Source: Paramacrobiotus metropolitanus
Lineage: Eukaryota; Tardigrada; Eutardigrada; Parachela; Macrobiotidae
Assembly: GCF_019649055.1 (NCBI RefSeq)
Contig: NW_026570229.1
Location: forward strand, 1,674,001 to 1,738,000
Reading direction: 5' to 3'
DNA: 64,000 nucleotides
Shown in pieces: positions 11,210 to 22,700 of this stretch. The notes under the pieces were generated by a model. The model was not told the DNA's origin. It saw only the letters and a program-made list of their open reading frames with translations, and made no database searches. Both the position numbers and the translations under genes were made by a program. The first letter of the stretch is position 1. Every line of letters begins with the position of its first letter.

Positions 11210-13116
11210 CTATGTGTCCATCGTGCTAGATATCCAGTCGAGGACTGCCGAGGGACGAGCGTACACCGTCGGTACCCATGGATGCCCGCATCCACTAAAA
11301 TACACACACAAGCACCGAATTATTCATGTAGTTGCTGCGAGAAATATGAAGACGGTAAAAGTTTCCCAGTTATGCAGATTGCAGACTTACAGAGACGACA
11401 CAAACGATGTAATCCCGTACAGTGTCCACTGTCCGGTCGTGTCGTCACGGCACACCAGGGGACCGCCGCTATCACCGGAACAACTGCAAAGTACAACGTG
11501 CGCAGTTTAACAAACATAGGAAATGCAATGTTAAACAAGGCTGGGAGAGGTCAGTTTCCTCTAGGCAGCGCACAAGCCGAAGCCGCGTAAAATCACGTGG
11601 TGAAAAGGTTCATCTTGTTCAGTACCTGCTTTTCCCGGATGTCAGCGTGCAGATCATGCGGTCCGTAATCACAGCGTAGATTCGTTTGCAGGTGCTCTGC
11701 GAGTAGATTTGGACGTCTACTTGGCGGAGAACGAACGGATACACCGGAGCGGAGAGATTCTTGGCGGTACTGCAATTTAACCAAAGTTTAAAGATACAGC
11801 AGATGAAAGCACTACATAAAGATATTCTAAAAAACAACTGAGTTCATACAACCAAAATAATTGTAGGAACTGTGAAGACTGTAAATACCTGCCCCAGCCA
11901 GTTGTGTAGCATGTCGTTCCAGCTGGCGGATCGCTGGATGCGTTAACCGGCAAACACACCGGTTGAATATGCTCACTGAAATTCATTGCCTACAAAACCG
12001 CCAAAGTGTGAACGCAGTAAATTATAAGATATTCGTAGCGTGCAATGCATAAAAGAGTGGAGACGTACGCGTTTTGTTTTCAGCAGACAGTAGTCGTTGT
12101 TGACGCGATTACCGGCTGCACCGTATTGTGGATGGACATGTACACTGTCCAGCGCCAATGAGATTTGATTGGGTTCACTTATTGAATTAGTATTGTGGTC
12201 GCCAGCCACCGCTACGAGATTCTCCGCTAAACTGCATTTACACAACAGAATACTTTACTACAGTGCCGAGTGGCGGACATGAACGGAGCTTACTTACTAG
12301 GGCGTGCAACAATGTGCCGCGGTTACGATCCAGCGATCGGATATCTGAAACACTAATTTTATTATTCTTCCTTCGCATTGGCTGTTCATTTTTAAACATG
12401 TACGCAAAGAATGTAAACTGAGGGCAAATCCTGCTTACAATGCTTCCTCCGCAATGGAACCATAATCCTGATAGGTTGGCGCGCCGATGAACCAGGGCCA
12501 CTTGCCATGGCCAACTGTGCGGCACTGCCTGCAAATATCGACAGATCATTATTATACCTATAACCTAATTTACGGTATCTACAAACATTAATTTTTTCTG
12601 CGACGCTTTTCTCATTTCGAACATTGTGTTGTAAAATTGTCCGGAATGCAAAAGACGTCGGAGTACACTGAAGTTTTCGGGAACAGTTTTCCGCTTGTGT
12701 TATGTACAATTGGTATTATGGCATGCAAGAACTAGTGGCGCAAAACACCGGTTTTCGAGATGCAGGCTTAAAAAACCAGTTCTTATGGCCCGAGTTAGAT
12801 GTCCAGCTTTATCAATCCAGCGAAATAATGTCCTAATTGTATATGACGTTGCATTATTTACCTCGTCTCCCCCGACAATTCGATTATTAGGATGCTCCCC
12901 AACCCACACTTTCTCCCGCATCAAAAGATTCAGAATCGGGGACATCATTAAAAATGGTGCCGCTCCCGTTTGGTAATTCGACGATGATGATGCCGGTAAG
13001 AGCGGTGGAATAGCGGGAACTCCACACGTTGAAGACACTGCTATATCAGCGAAAATAACCGCCAGACAAATCTGGATATACATCCTTATAAAATTTTGGC
13101 CAGTCATTTTGTGCAT
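11210..13116 (-). CDS. Secreted elastase-like serine protease (S1A), eight exons
   Basis: Exons (5' to 3'): 13116-12862, 12528-12439, 12344-12298, 12231-12069, 11989-11889, 11769-11626, 11483-11391, 11294-11210. All GT-AG introns agree in phase and the stop is TAG, giving 325 aa. A signal peptide (about residues 1-29) precedes a pro-region starting CGVP. Activation should cut before IVGG at residue 80. The triad is visible: H126 in TAAHC, D177 in NDYCLL, S272 in SGDSGGPL. By alignment to chymotrypsin numbering, the S1 pocket has Ser189, Val216 and Thr226, the combination of pancreatic elastase 1 and not of trypsin (Asp189). It probably cuts after small aliphatic residues, in the gut or in defence. 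The pro-region cysteine could pair with the catalytic domain. Met4 is an alternative start. Confidence 0.92.
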
Positions 13117-14451
13117 TTTCCCGCAATTTTTGTTAATTAATAAACCAAGCTGATTCTGTAGAAATTAACCGGTTGGCTGAATGTGGCATTTGGTGTTATA
13201 CAACTCGGCAGAAGGTGAACAGTCGCGATTTGTGTCAGAACAGTGGTCAGACGATTCCAGTTTGATAACACAATCATGCAGTCTGGTACATTCGCAATCC
13301 GTGAGATTCAAGCGATCAGAAAAACTGCTAAATAAAGCAGCGCTGCAATTAGCATCTGATTTTATATGAATCTTCTAATGGATTCTCCAAACTGATAACA
13401 GTAAATCAATTCAAATCGTCTGGCTAATCACGCCGCTAACAGGAATCGCTGGGCAAATACTGGATACTTTCCCGGAAATGTTGACGAAAAATATGTAATA
13501 CCGCCGATCACAGAAGGTCTTTAGAACAATACATTAAAGATATGTAATGTTTGCGGTGCTATCTTCCGCAGTGATAAGCAATGTGTGCTTACCGCAACGG
13601 TGGTTTCCTTCGTAATTCGTTACCCGGCATCAGCTGTTGGATTATTTGCACAGATATTCAGCGGTTTCGTGTCTTCTATGTAATAGTTCGTAGTACATTG
13701 GCATTCCTGGTGGTATGGAAATACTCTTTAAGACGGTTAAAGTCAGTCTTTACATATGCACATACGTCAGCCAGATTTTCAAGTCGTTTGAAGTTTTTGT
13801 ACCAGTATTTAACATTATCATGGTTGCGTACTGTATACGGACACTTTTTAATTTTATATAGAATATTTGTCGCCTTAAAAACCTGAAATGTCCAAGTATT
13901 TTATAAAAGTTATATGAATTTTACTTTATTCGAAATATTCATATCAGGGAGCACCACAAACTATATACGCATAAATTTAAATTTTGTTTAGCTTATTGAG
14001 GTTGTTGTTAAGGGTTCACAACTTCACATATATCAGTCTACTTTGGATGCGCTGATCAGACTATTGTTATCACCAAACTGGAATGTCCTTGTTGAAAGCT
14101 GCGGGTACCTGTACAGGCTGTACTGACAACTTCAACAAGGTGCTGGCATAATCTGCAAGTCATAATAACAACGACCACGTGCCCGTCACAAAGGAAGCAG
14201 AGGTCAAAACATCTGTTAACAGTGTACATACTGATAAGCCTTTCGTAATCTGTCATTTCTATTGTTGTATGTGGAACCTCTGTGTGCATCTGCTACAGCG
14301 TACAACTAACAATTAGGACAAATGTACAACAAATTAGGGTATCAGTTTATTAGGTTCATTTCCGGTGTTATTTAAATGCTGCACGGTGTCTTCGCAATAG
14401 TTCGAATTTGCTTGTGCTCGATTTTTTTTACTGGCAGATTCTTGTTTACTA
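13117..14451. other. Intergenic, no supported gene
   Basis: AT-rich sequence separating the protease gene (transcribed leftward) from the first DUF4773 gene (rightward), so it probably holds both promoters. The ORFs at 13581-13886 (+) and 14056-14289 (-) show no recognisable features. Confidence 0.5.
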
Positions 14452-15335
14452 TTGATCTGTAGCAGAAAAGTGACCTTATTGTTCTATAGCCACAACATCA
14501 TAATGTTACTGTGGTTTGGATTGTGTTTGCTGTTAGCCGCTGCTAAAGCTCAGTCCGGCACGTCTGCATTATTTAATGTATACTTGATATATTTTAATAA
14601 TGCAGTTTTTTCTGATGCAGAGGAAGACTTAATTCCGGGAAAATTTCCCATTCCCTTGGATGCGCCGAAACTAGAGGAGAATCCTGTGCATCAGCTGGCC
14701 AAAGCCAATCCCGGTCAAGGATGCTACTGCGACAAGGTGTCGGCGATGTGTGCCTGTTGTGAGGAGATGAAGTTACCGCGCGTCCATCTCGACGAAATTG
14801 GTACAGTTATGCAGAACCAATTTTACAGTTTTGATGATTCATACTAACGGTGTTGCAGGCTGTGCCGAAATTGTTTATATGCCGCAATCACTGGGGGCGT
14901 CTTTCATCCTGGAAGTGGATAACTTCATCCTCGTTAACAAGACCGTTTCCGGTACGTAAACGCTTTCCACTCGATATATTTAATTAAAGCTCTCAGTCGA
15001 CATAGAAATACATGTGATATAGCAAGATAATGATATGGAGATAATAATATAGCGAAGTCCGTTATTCAGGAGAAGCGTTTAAGGCTCTTGTTGCTCTATA
15101 TACAGCACGTGACCCGCCACCCCTATGCTACACCATTCCGCAGATCCCGCTGGATGCCCAGCTGTGTCTGCAGGTGTACGATCTGGACTTCAACTGGGCC
15201 AAACTGGATATTAGCGGCTGTGTTAATTTCCAGGGAAAAATCGAAGGCTTGTCGATTTTGACCATCAAGCTGGGCTGCTTCAATCTGCCGCTGAAGGAAG
15301 CGCCGCACGGACTGCACGAACGGGAGGAACTATAA
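14452..15335 (+). CDS. Secreted DUF4773 protein, copy A (intact)
   Basis: Exons 14452-14800, 14859-14951 and 15106-15335 with phase-1 junctions; 223 aa, or 206 aa from Met at 14503. The inner Met is the better start because it begins a clean signal peptide (MLLWFGLCLLLAAAKA). The domain opens with CYCDKVSAMCACC, the clustered cysteine motif of DUF4773. GCAEIVYMP and DPPPLCYTIPQIPLDAQLCLQ-type blocks follow, with a C-terminal HEREEL. The first intron is 58 bp and contains the perfect branch-point string TACTAAC. The family is known as secreted invertebrate proteins of unknown function. Copies at 20.2, 27.7 and 39.8 kb share the exon sizes 93 and 230 bp or the same phases. It faces the GILT-like gene at 16.2 kb. 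Confidence 0.85.
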
Positions 15336-16198
15336 ACACCGTTCGCGTTTCTCTTTGAACATGCAGCAGTTTTTATTGGCTTTTGTTGTGTTTATGCTGA
15401 ATATGATGTTCGTAGCAAAATCCGCCGTCATTTACTGACACTTTAGTATTATTACTTTTCAATTTCCGTGTGCTGTATTAGCAAGTTCTGATCTGTGATA
15501 TCAGTGATAAATCCATTGTACAGAATTGCAGTGCAACTTTTATCAGTGTGGAGGAAACCGATATGCAAGTTTTGAACAAATCATGTCTTTGTTGTGCACT
15601 TCAGTATTTCTAGTCCGTTTTTTCGTTGTGTTACGAATGGAAATAAAAAAGCGTAGAAGTACTGCATTTGAGTAGGATACAAGCGCTTCCATTAGTATAG
15701 CGTAGATATCGTAGATACGAGCACGCGTATAAGCAAATTCCAATAAAAGCCCATAACATCATTCCTGCTCAGCTGACTTAAAGAGGCATACTTACATACA
15801 AGTGTACATCTTCGTATGTATTCAGCGTAATTAGCCAAAAAATTAATTAGGGCGTTTCGTTGGTTTATATCCAGCTTTTTTTTAGTTGCAACACGATCAA
15901 GCAACATTGTCATGTTAGAAGAAGGCAGGTCATTAATAAACAAAAACTAGTTTGCATCTCCAACGTACGTAAAAACTAAAAATATCAAAACAACGAAATA
16001 AAAATCTTTGCACGTCGCGTCTGCCCAACCAATCACAAGACCAGGTATGCCCGGATTGCCGAAGTCTGAGTCTTAGGTGAAATCACACGCCGATTGCCGT
16101 TAGTATTACAACCAGTTTATCAGTAGCACGGGACTGGCTTCCTAATTCCCTACAAACGCAACATAATCACATAAGCATCGATAACGTACAGTTATTTA
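15336..16198. other. Convergent 3' spacer of unit A
   Basis: Sequence between two convergent genes, AT-rich, with AATAAA-type strings (near 15642 and 15999) usable as polyadenylation signals. No gene is seen. Related spacers occur at 20690-21566 and 27908-28744. Confidence 0.5.
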
Positions 16199-17309
16199 CT
16201 AGACGATATTATGTACCGTATATGTCTCGCAGATAAGGTCTAAAAGGTCAATCAGTGCCTGCGACTGGATGTGTTGATTGTGCACCTACAAAACAGCCCA
16301 TTATAGTTATTCTGCATGCTTAAATTGCCGGGCATTAAAAAACCGAGTTTTTCGCAAAGAAAAACGAGGCAAAACGTAATCTGCAAATTTACCCCGTTGA
16401 CGACTATCCACGGAACGGCGGTCAGCTGGGGATCCAGAGATTCGGTGCGCACGCCCATCACGTGCTCCAGCTGGTTTCCTTCGGAGCTGGTGGAGCAGGT
16501 GTCGATGGGGCGAAGTCGATGTCTTGTTGTTTGGCACACTGCAACGTCAACCATCATCATCAGCAGTACAATACAAAATTTTATACAGTGGGTGTATCTC
16601 ACATCAGGTCCGGCGGAAGACGGATCCGTCGCCGTTTCCATGCAATTAATCAGCGTTAGCACGCGGGGAATATTTGTCGCCGGGTCCACTACGTTTTGCG
16701 GGATGTACTTCAGCGCACATGACTACAAAACAAATTTTAAGTGCTCTCCAAAAAGAATAATTGCAACTGAAACCTAAAAGAAACACTACCGAATGTGGAC
16801 AAAATGCACCAACAACCGCGCAAATTGTTTAGCATATAAATGCATTATACTTCTATCGTAAAATTTACCTCGACAATGTTTCCGACGCATTCGCGAGGTC
16901 CATGCTGACAGGTGAAATCCCAGTTATCTCCGTCTTTCGTTTGCTGCAAAGAAAATAAAGTTTGATTTTGACACTACGCTGAGTGTTCCATTAAGCTGCA
17001 GGATACCGTTGCTTTCCCGTAGGGGACCATAGATACGTTTACAATACTGATGATCTGCTGCACGGTCGGGTATAGTTGATTCTTAATAAACGCGATACTG
17101 TTGGGGCACAGAGTTTCGTAGAACACCTCCAGCAGCACTGGCTCCGCGTCGGCAGCTCCTCGGTGGTGATGATGGTGGTGGTGATGACGGTGATGGTGAT
17201 GATGGTGGCGATGGTGGTGGTGTCGGTGTTCGGGAGATTTCGACCAAGTAACAGTCAGTGCCAACGCTAAGCTGCACAGCAACAGAAGAACTTTACCAGA
17301 AAACACCAT
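16199..17309 (-). pseudogene. GILT-like thiol reductase copy 1, frameshifted in exon 4
   Basis: Five exons: 17309-17007, 16943-16869, 16722-16603, 16538-16393, 16285-16199. A signal peptide is followed by a His/Arg tract (19 His in residues about 28-49). Next come the active-site region YETLCPNS (C68, with Ser at 71 instead of the second Cys) and VPYGKAT. The GILT signature CQHGPRECVGNIVESC is split over exons 2 and 3, and PWIVVNG lies near the C terminus. GILT enzymes reduce disulfides in lysosomes. Exon 4 is 146 bp, against 147 in copies 2 and 3. A run of five C (coding strand) is four here (16507-16510), which breaks the frame before DTCSTSSEG. It may be a real pseudogene or a homopolymer sequencing error, since the rest is intact. 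Confidence 0.85.
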
Positions 17310-17672
17310 CTTGTCGGTTGCGCGTTGATAATAGAACCAGGATTGAACTAAGCGGCAAAATGAAACAAGTTAAATCCTCTGCGTAGAGACCGTGTTGTTA
17401 GTGATCAGGCGAAGTGTCAGATGATACTCCGAATGCGCATAATGGGCAACGATTACACTGTTGGCAAGACAATGGCTTATCACTCAGACTCGCTTTATCG
17501 GCATCGCACGCAAATCATCATGATTCGAGTTCAAAGACCGTTGTGTTTCACCTGCCGACGTACCGTTACATTGTGTTAACATTTGTATCTCGTTCTGCGG
17601 GATCAGAGATGTCTATGTGAGCATGTGGAAGTTCTCCAATATGCTTGCGGATCTCCGGTCTTTTGCGCCTAA

Positions 17673-18441
17673 CCAGGGCACATTTTCCGGGTCTAAATTC
17701 AGAAAATTCTGATCTTTTGTAGAAAGGTAGAGTACTACCCTAGCATGCTTAAAAAATAACTTTATCTGCAAAGGCTAAATAGGCGTGGCCTACCAACACT
17801 TAAATTATTACATAGTATTGCATGCTATATGTATTATCTTATTTATCTATTATGTACTAGTCTATCTATCTGTACTGTACTACCGTATCTCGCATTAGTC
17901 GATGACTCGATGCTGGCTTTTTTGTAGTTTTGTTTTGATCTGCGGGCGCGGCAGTAGATGGGGACTCTTTCAGCACGCGTGCCCATGCAGTTCAAGCCAT
18001 TTTATTATTTCTCTTACTCAAAATGTTTTATAATATTACCTAAACCGTTAACAAAGAATGCTTGTACGGATGTGCTGGCAATTCAGTCGATAACGAATTT
18101 TGAAAATCTATGAATTGGCAACAGCGGGAGTGACATCGCACACGCGCGTTAATGACATCGGTTCTAGAAAGTAAAAACTGGTAGGACCATTAAGTACTAA
18201 TGCAAAACCCGCAAAATTTGGTTATTACGGAAAAAGCCTGAATGAGTACTGCACAGATGGGCTGTAACATACGCCTAACAATAATAAGTCCGTAGTACTA
18301 TGTACCAATTTAATTATGTTTGGCCACGCCCCTTGAGCCTTTGCAAATGAAATTATTTTTTCAAGCAAACTGGGGTAGTACTCTACCTTTCTACAAAAGA
18401 TCAGAATTTTTCTGAATTTAGACCCGGAAAATGTGCCCTGG
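17673..18441. mobile_element. Non-autonomous DNA transposon, long TIRs, TAA duplication
   Basis: A 769-bp element. Terminal inverted repeats start CCAGGGCACATTTTCCGGG. The first 75 bp are nearly identical and similarity continues to roughly 145 bp (left arm to about 17817, right arm from about 18296). TAA flanks both ends (17670-17672 and 18442-18444). A 3-bp TWA duplication is typical of PIF/Harbinger elements. No transposase frame lies inside. It sits upstream of GILT copy 1, between array units A and B. Confidence 0.75.
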
Positions 18442-18875
18442 TAAAACAACTACTTTACTCGTAGTGATACCCACAACTGAAAACAGCCGGCAGTCCGTTT
18501 TCACTGAATTTGGCATACGCCATACGGTATGTCGGCTGTCGCTGACTGGTACGGCTTTTGTCTGTTTGCTTAATGAAAATTTTTGGCTTGACCGACTCTG
18601 CTGTAAGCATCACATTTTTTATTGTTCTAAATTTTAATTTATTCAAGAAGTATAGCGGTGCCCTTTTTGTTATTTTGATTGTTATCAGTAACTTGTAAGT
18701 AAAAAATACAAAAAGCAGTAAACCTACGCAATCATAAAAGATTGTACAGTGTAGAGATATACAGGTAATGGTGATTTTGGTTTTTTTGCCGGCCCGGTCG
18801 TAGTGAGTCGTGACAGTGTCCACGGCCCATGACATTGCCCGCAACATAGTCTGTTGCGGTTGTAAACATAAAAGG

Positions 18876-19637
18876 GGCTGACGGTTGCTCAGCTCAGCAC
18901 CCTCTGTACTTACCGCGTCACCCGGCTGGAGCTTTACGTTGTTGACGTGTGGGAGTAGGATCACGCCTGGACGTACATACGGGTGGATCCTGACTGTCTG
19001 CCTTCCCCCTGCGACATACGGGAATATCTAGTCAATCAGTGCTGTGATTTGCTGTTCTCTCTAGTTATGTGCGGTATGATGTTACCTAGCCGAAGTCTAT
19101 ACAAATCCATGTTCTCACTAATATCATACCAGTCAGTTACCAGTTCTGATTTCTGACTTGTCTAGTTACGATTTCCTTGTGCTGTGGACTGTGATGAGAA
19201 TTGAATAAAGAGACAGCAATACTTGTTCCTTTGATGAACACGATCGTTCTCAGATTATTGCATAGAATACAGGTTTTCTCGTGTCACAATCGACCTAGTT
19301 CTTGCCGATCCTCACAGAACCTACGACCGGAAGTTGTGGTTAAAGTGTTCCTGCTTAGAGATTCCTGGTTCCTGAGTTCCTGAACGTACCTATCGTTCCA
19401 TCTTAGTTTCCTGTAACAGTTGAGACAGAGTCTGCCTACCGCACTGAGCATACAGGCGTGGAAGAGTAAAGATTGTTCATGGAGCCTTAACCGGCGTGAA
19501 CGTTTATACACGACAATGGGGCTAAACATGGTGCTTATGTACCGCGCCTGGTTTAACCGTATATATTGCCGCAACGTCATACTCCAGCCGGGTGACGACA
19601 GCAGGTACAGCGGTGTTGAGCTGAGCAACCGTCAGCC
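18876..19637. repeat. Diverged inverted repeat around a 630-bp spacer
   Basis: Segment 18876-18943 and the reverse complement of 19571-19637 share GGCTGACGGTTGCTCAGCTC and TCACCCGGCTGGAG with scattered differences between. Both arms read outward into similar ORF fragments (LQPGD...ELSNRQP), so this is one repeated sequence in opposite orientations. I could not define outer boundaries or a target duplication. Confidence 0.6.
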
Positions 19638-20044
19638 AATAAATTTTACATCATTAGGTTTTTTGCAGTTTAAATATTTTTAATCAGATCATACATGCAA
19701 CGTGTAACGCCGTACGGCGACAATATGTACCTTATGGTTTAGCGTTAAATCAATTCCTGGTATGCGGTAGAGAGGCGGTGCCGGTGCAAACACGCTCATT
19801 GGCTGTGTGAGTGGCCAAACAACAGAGAACTAAGCATAGCGCTAACAGGGCAAACTACAGGTGCGCAGTTATAACAGAATCTGTAGTACCGAATTTCATG
19901 GTGCAGAGCGCTGGCGGCAATAAGTCACTGCAGTAACAGATTTCCACGTGACAGCTAACATTTCCATGTAGAGCACATTTTTCTGTACATTTTGGTTATG
20001 GTCTTGGTTTTGCTAACAGATCATTAGCTGCATGAGCAGTATTT

Positions 20045-20097
20045 AAAGTCGCTGTTTCGAACATGTGCTTAGTGACAGAAACAGCGACTTCCGGAAA
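20045..20097. repeat. Short hairpin
   Basis: AAGTCGCTGTTTC near 20046 and GAAACAGCGACTT near 20086 form a 13-bp perfect inverted repeat just upstream of the truncated DUF4773 copy B. Confidence 0.6.
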
Positions 20098-20212
20098 CTC
20101 GTAGGTTTTCACGAACTGCCGTCCGTACGCGGCTGCCCTGTCGCATAACGTCAATTATGTCTTTTATTTCTGTTTCTTATAATTTGGATGATGTATATTA
20201 ACGGTGTTGCAG

Positions 20213-20689
20213 GGTGTGCCGAAATCGTGTATATGCCGCAGTCACTAGGCGCGTCCTTCATCCTGGAAGTGGATAACTTCGTCCTGGTTAACAAGACCGT
20301 TTCCGGTACGTCGAACGCTTTCAACTCGATGTACTTCAATGTGAACTCTGGTAACATATAAATACATGTGACATCGCAGATAATGATAAGGAGATACAGT
20401 GTATGGCGAAATCGGTTATGCAGGGCAAGCGTTTAAGGCTCTTGTTGCTCTATATACAGCACGTGACCCGGCCCCGCTATGCTACACCATTCCGCAGATC
20501 CCGCTGGATGCCCAGCTGTGTCTGCAGGTGTACGATCTGGACTTCAACTGGGCCAAACTGGACATTAGCGGCTGTGTGAATTTCCAGGGAAAACTCGAAG
20601 GCATGTCGATTTTGACCATCAAGCTGGGCTGCTTCAATCTGCCGCTGAAGGAAGCGCCGCGCGGACTGCATGAACGGGAGGAACTGTAA
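20213..20689 (+). pseudogene. DUF4773 copy B, 5'-truncated
   Basis: Only the last two exons are present: 20213-20305 (93 bp, GCAEIVYMPQSLGAS-type) and 20460-20689 (230 bp, ending HEREEL stop). Both have the same sizes and phases as copy A and near-identical protein sequence. I could not find the first exon, with the signal peptide and the CxC...CACC cluster, in the 1.5 kb upstream. That stretch holds repeats instead. Unless an exon lies further away, the gene cannot make a secreted product. It faces GILT copy 2. Confidence 0.75.
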
Positions 20690-22355
20690 ACACCGTTCCC
20701 CCTTTATCTTTGAACAGGGAATTGTCTAATGACCTTTGCTGTGTTTATGCTGAATATGCTGTTAGGAGCAAAATACGCTGTCATTTGCTGACACTAGTAT
20801 TCTTACTTTGTAATTTCCGTGCTGTAGTACCATTAAGTTTTGATCTGTGATATCAATGATAAATCCACTGTACAGAATCGTATTGAAAATTTGCAAATAG
20901 ATATATTACTTTTGAACTTTTGCACAACTCATTGCTTTTACATGAACTTTAATATTTTAGTCCGCTTTTTCGTTGTGGTTCTTGTGAGTGAAAATAAAAA
21001 GCGTGAAGTTTAATTACATTTTTCTATTAGTATGAAAACACAGCATAGCATAGACACAGAAATGTATGTACGTATGTATGATAGATACAGAACTGCAACT
21101 ATTCTGTATAAGCACTTTCAACAAAAACCCACAATATTTATTCCGTTACGCTAACTTAAATGCAACATATACGAGTACATCTTCGTTCTCGGCGTAATAA
21201 ACCTAATTATTTAAATCAAAGGATTTAAACCTAAAGTTAAATTTAAGTCATTTTGCGTATGCACTTTTCGGCTTTTGACCAATAAAGAGAGTAAACCTAA
21301 AAATTAAGCTAACGGAAAAGCGTCATTAACCCATTTCATTGGTAATCCAACTTTTCAAAGGTTCCAGCCCATTTCATTGGTTAATTGGTTATTCAGCTTT
21401 TTAAAGGTTGCAGTACAATTTACAACAATTTTCACGTTAGAAGAAGATCATTAACCAAAATACACTGTCTGCATCTCACATGTACGTTACGGTACTTAAA
21501 ATAAAAAATTAGCGAAATAAAAAGGTCTTCCCATTGCATATTTATAAAACCAAAGTATTTAACCAGTCACAAGGCCGGTATTTCCGGAGGCAGAACACTC
21601 TTCGGTGATATGCAATGCCGGTTACCGGTAATATTAGGCAAACTTATTCGTTGCACGCGTCTGGTTTGGTTCCCTAAAAACACAAAATAATCACATGGAA
21701 ATCGGTTACATCCAGCTACATATTTGCTAGACGGTGTGTCACTGTGTACCGTATATGTATCGCAAATAAGGCCTAAAAGGTCATACAGCGCCCGCGACTG
21801 GGTGTGTTGATTGTGCACCTAAAAAAACGTTAAGTCTATGGCATCGTTTGTAACTGTGTCAAGAAAAAGGCAGAAAACCAGGCAAACCGTTTTTTAAAAG
21901 TTTACCCCATCAACGACCATCCACGGCACGGCGGTCAGTTTTGGATCCAGAGATTCGGTGCGCACGCCCATCACGTGCTCCAGCTGGTTGCCTTCGGAGT
22001 TGGTGGAGCAGGTGTCGATGGGGGAGAAGTCGATGTCTTGTTGTTTGGCGCACTGTAAGTTAACCATCAGCATAAGCCGTGTACGACAGAAAGCAATACA
22101 GTGGGTATGCCTCACATCCGGTCCCGCGGAAGAGGGATCCGTCGACGTTTCCATACAGTGGATCAACGTCAACACACGGGGAATGTTTGTCGCCGGGTCT
22201 ACTACGTTTTGCGGAATATACTTCAATGCACACGACTGCAAATTTACAAATTTTACTTTTTAGGCCGACATTTTACTTACAGTTTTTACTTTATGAAGTA
22301 CAGTTTTTATAGTTAACATAAACCTGGCAAAACTATATCTTACCTGGCAAAACTA

Positions 22356-22542
22356 ATTTTGCGCGTAAATGCACATAACCATGAAGACCGTTTTGACACG
22401 GATCCAGACTTCTACGATTTTTTTCAAATTTTAAAATGAATTTTAAAATTTTTGAAATTCATTTTAAAATTTGAAAAACATGCTCGAATAGTGGATCCGT
22501 GTCAAAACGATCTTCATGCTTATGTGCATTTACATGCAAAGT
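22356..22542. repeat. Foldback repeat in the GILT copy 2 intron
   Basis: Outer arms at about 22367-22406 and 22492-22531 (containing GACACGGATCCA and its complement) pair almost perfectly. Inner arms built of AAATTTTAAAATGAATTTT-type sequence fold on themselves, so nearly the whole 187 bp forms a hairpin. The right half and the following 100 bp are related to 46861-47060. Confidence 0.8.
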
Positions 22543-22649
22543 TCGAAAGGGATCGGTCCATAATGAGACTTTTGGTACACCTGAATGCATTTAAACTTTT
22601 TGGAATTTTGTGACCCTCATAACTCCGCAACCGGATGTTGCGCGCGAAA

Positions 22650-22700
22650 ATCTGCAATATCTGCAATATCTGCAATATATTTAATATCTGCAATATCGGT
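22650..22700. repeat. Short tandem repeat, ATCTGCAAT unit
   Basis: Four to five near-perfect 9-10 bp copies of ATCTGCAAT(A) in the intron between exons 1 and 3 of GILT copy 2. Confidence 0.8.

Noticed and set aside
14560-14622. Possible tiny intron in exon 1 of DUF4773 copy A
   Set aside because: A CAG acceptor exists at 14620, but no GT donor in the needed phase lies upstream, and the frame is open throughout.
17160-17225. CAC/CAT repeat as a microsatellite only
   Set aside because: It is in frame and translated as His/Arg in all three GILT copies with synonymous changes, so it is part of the coding exon.
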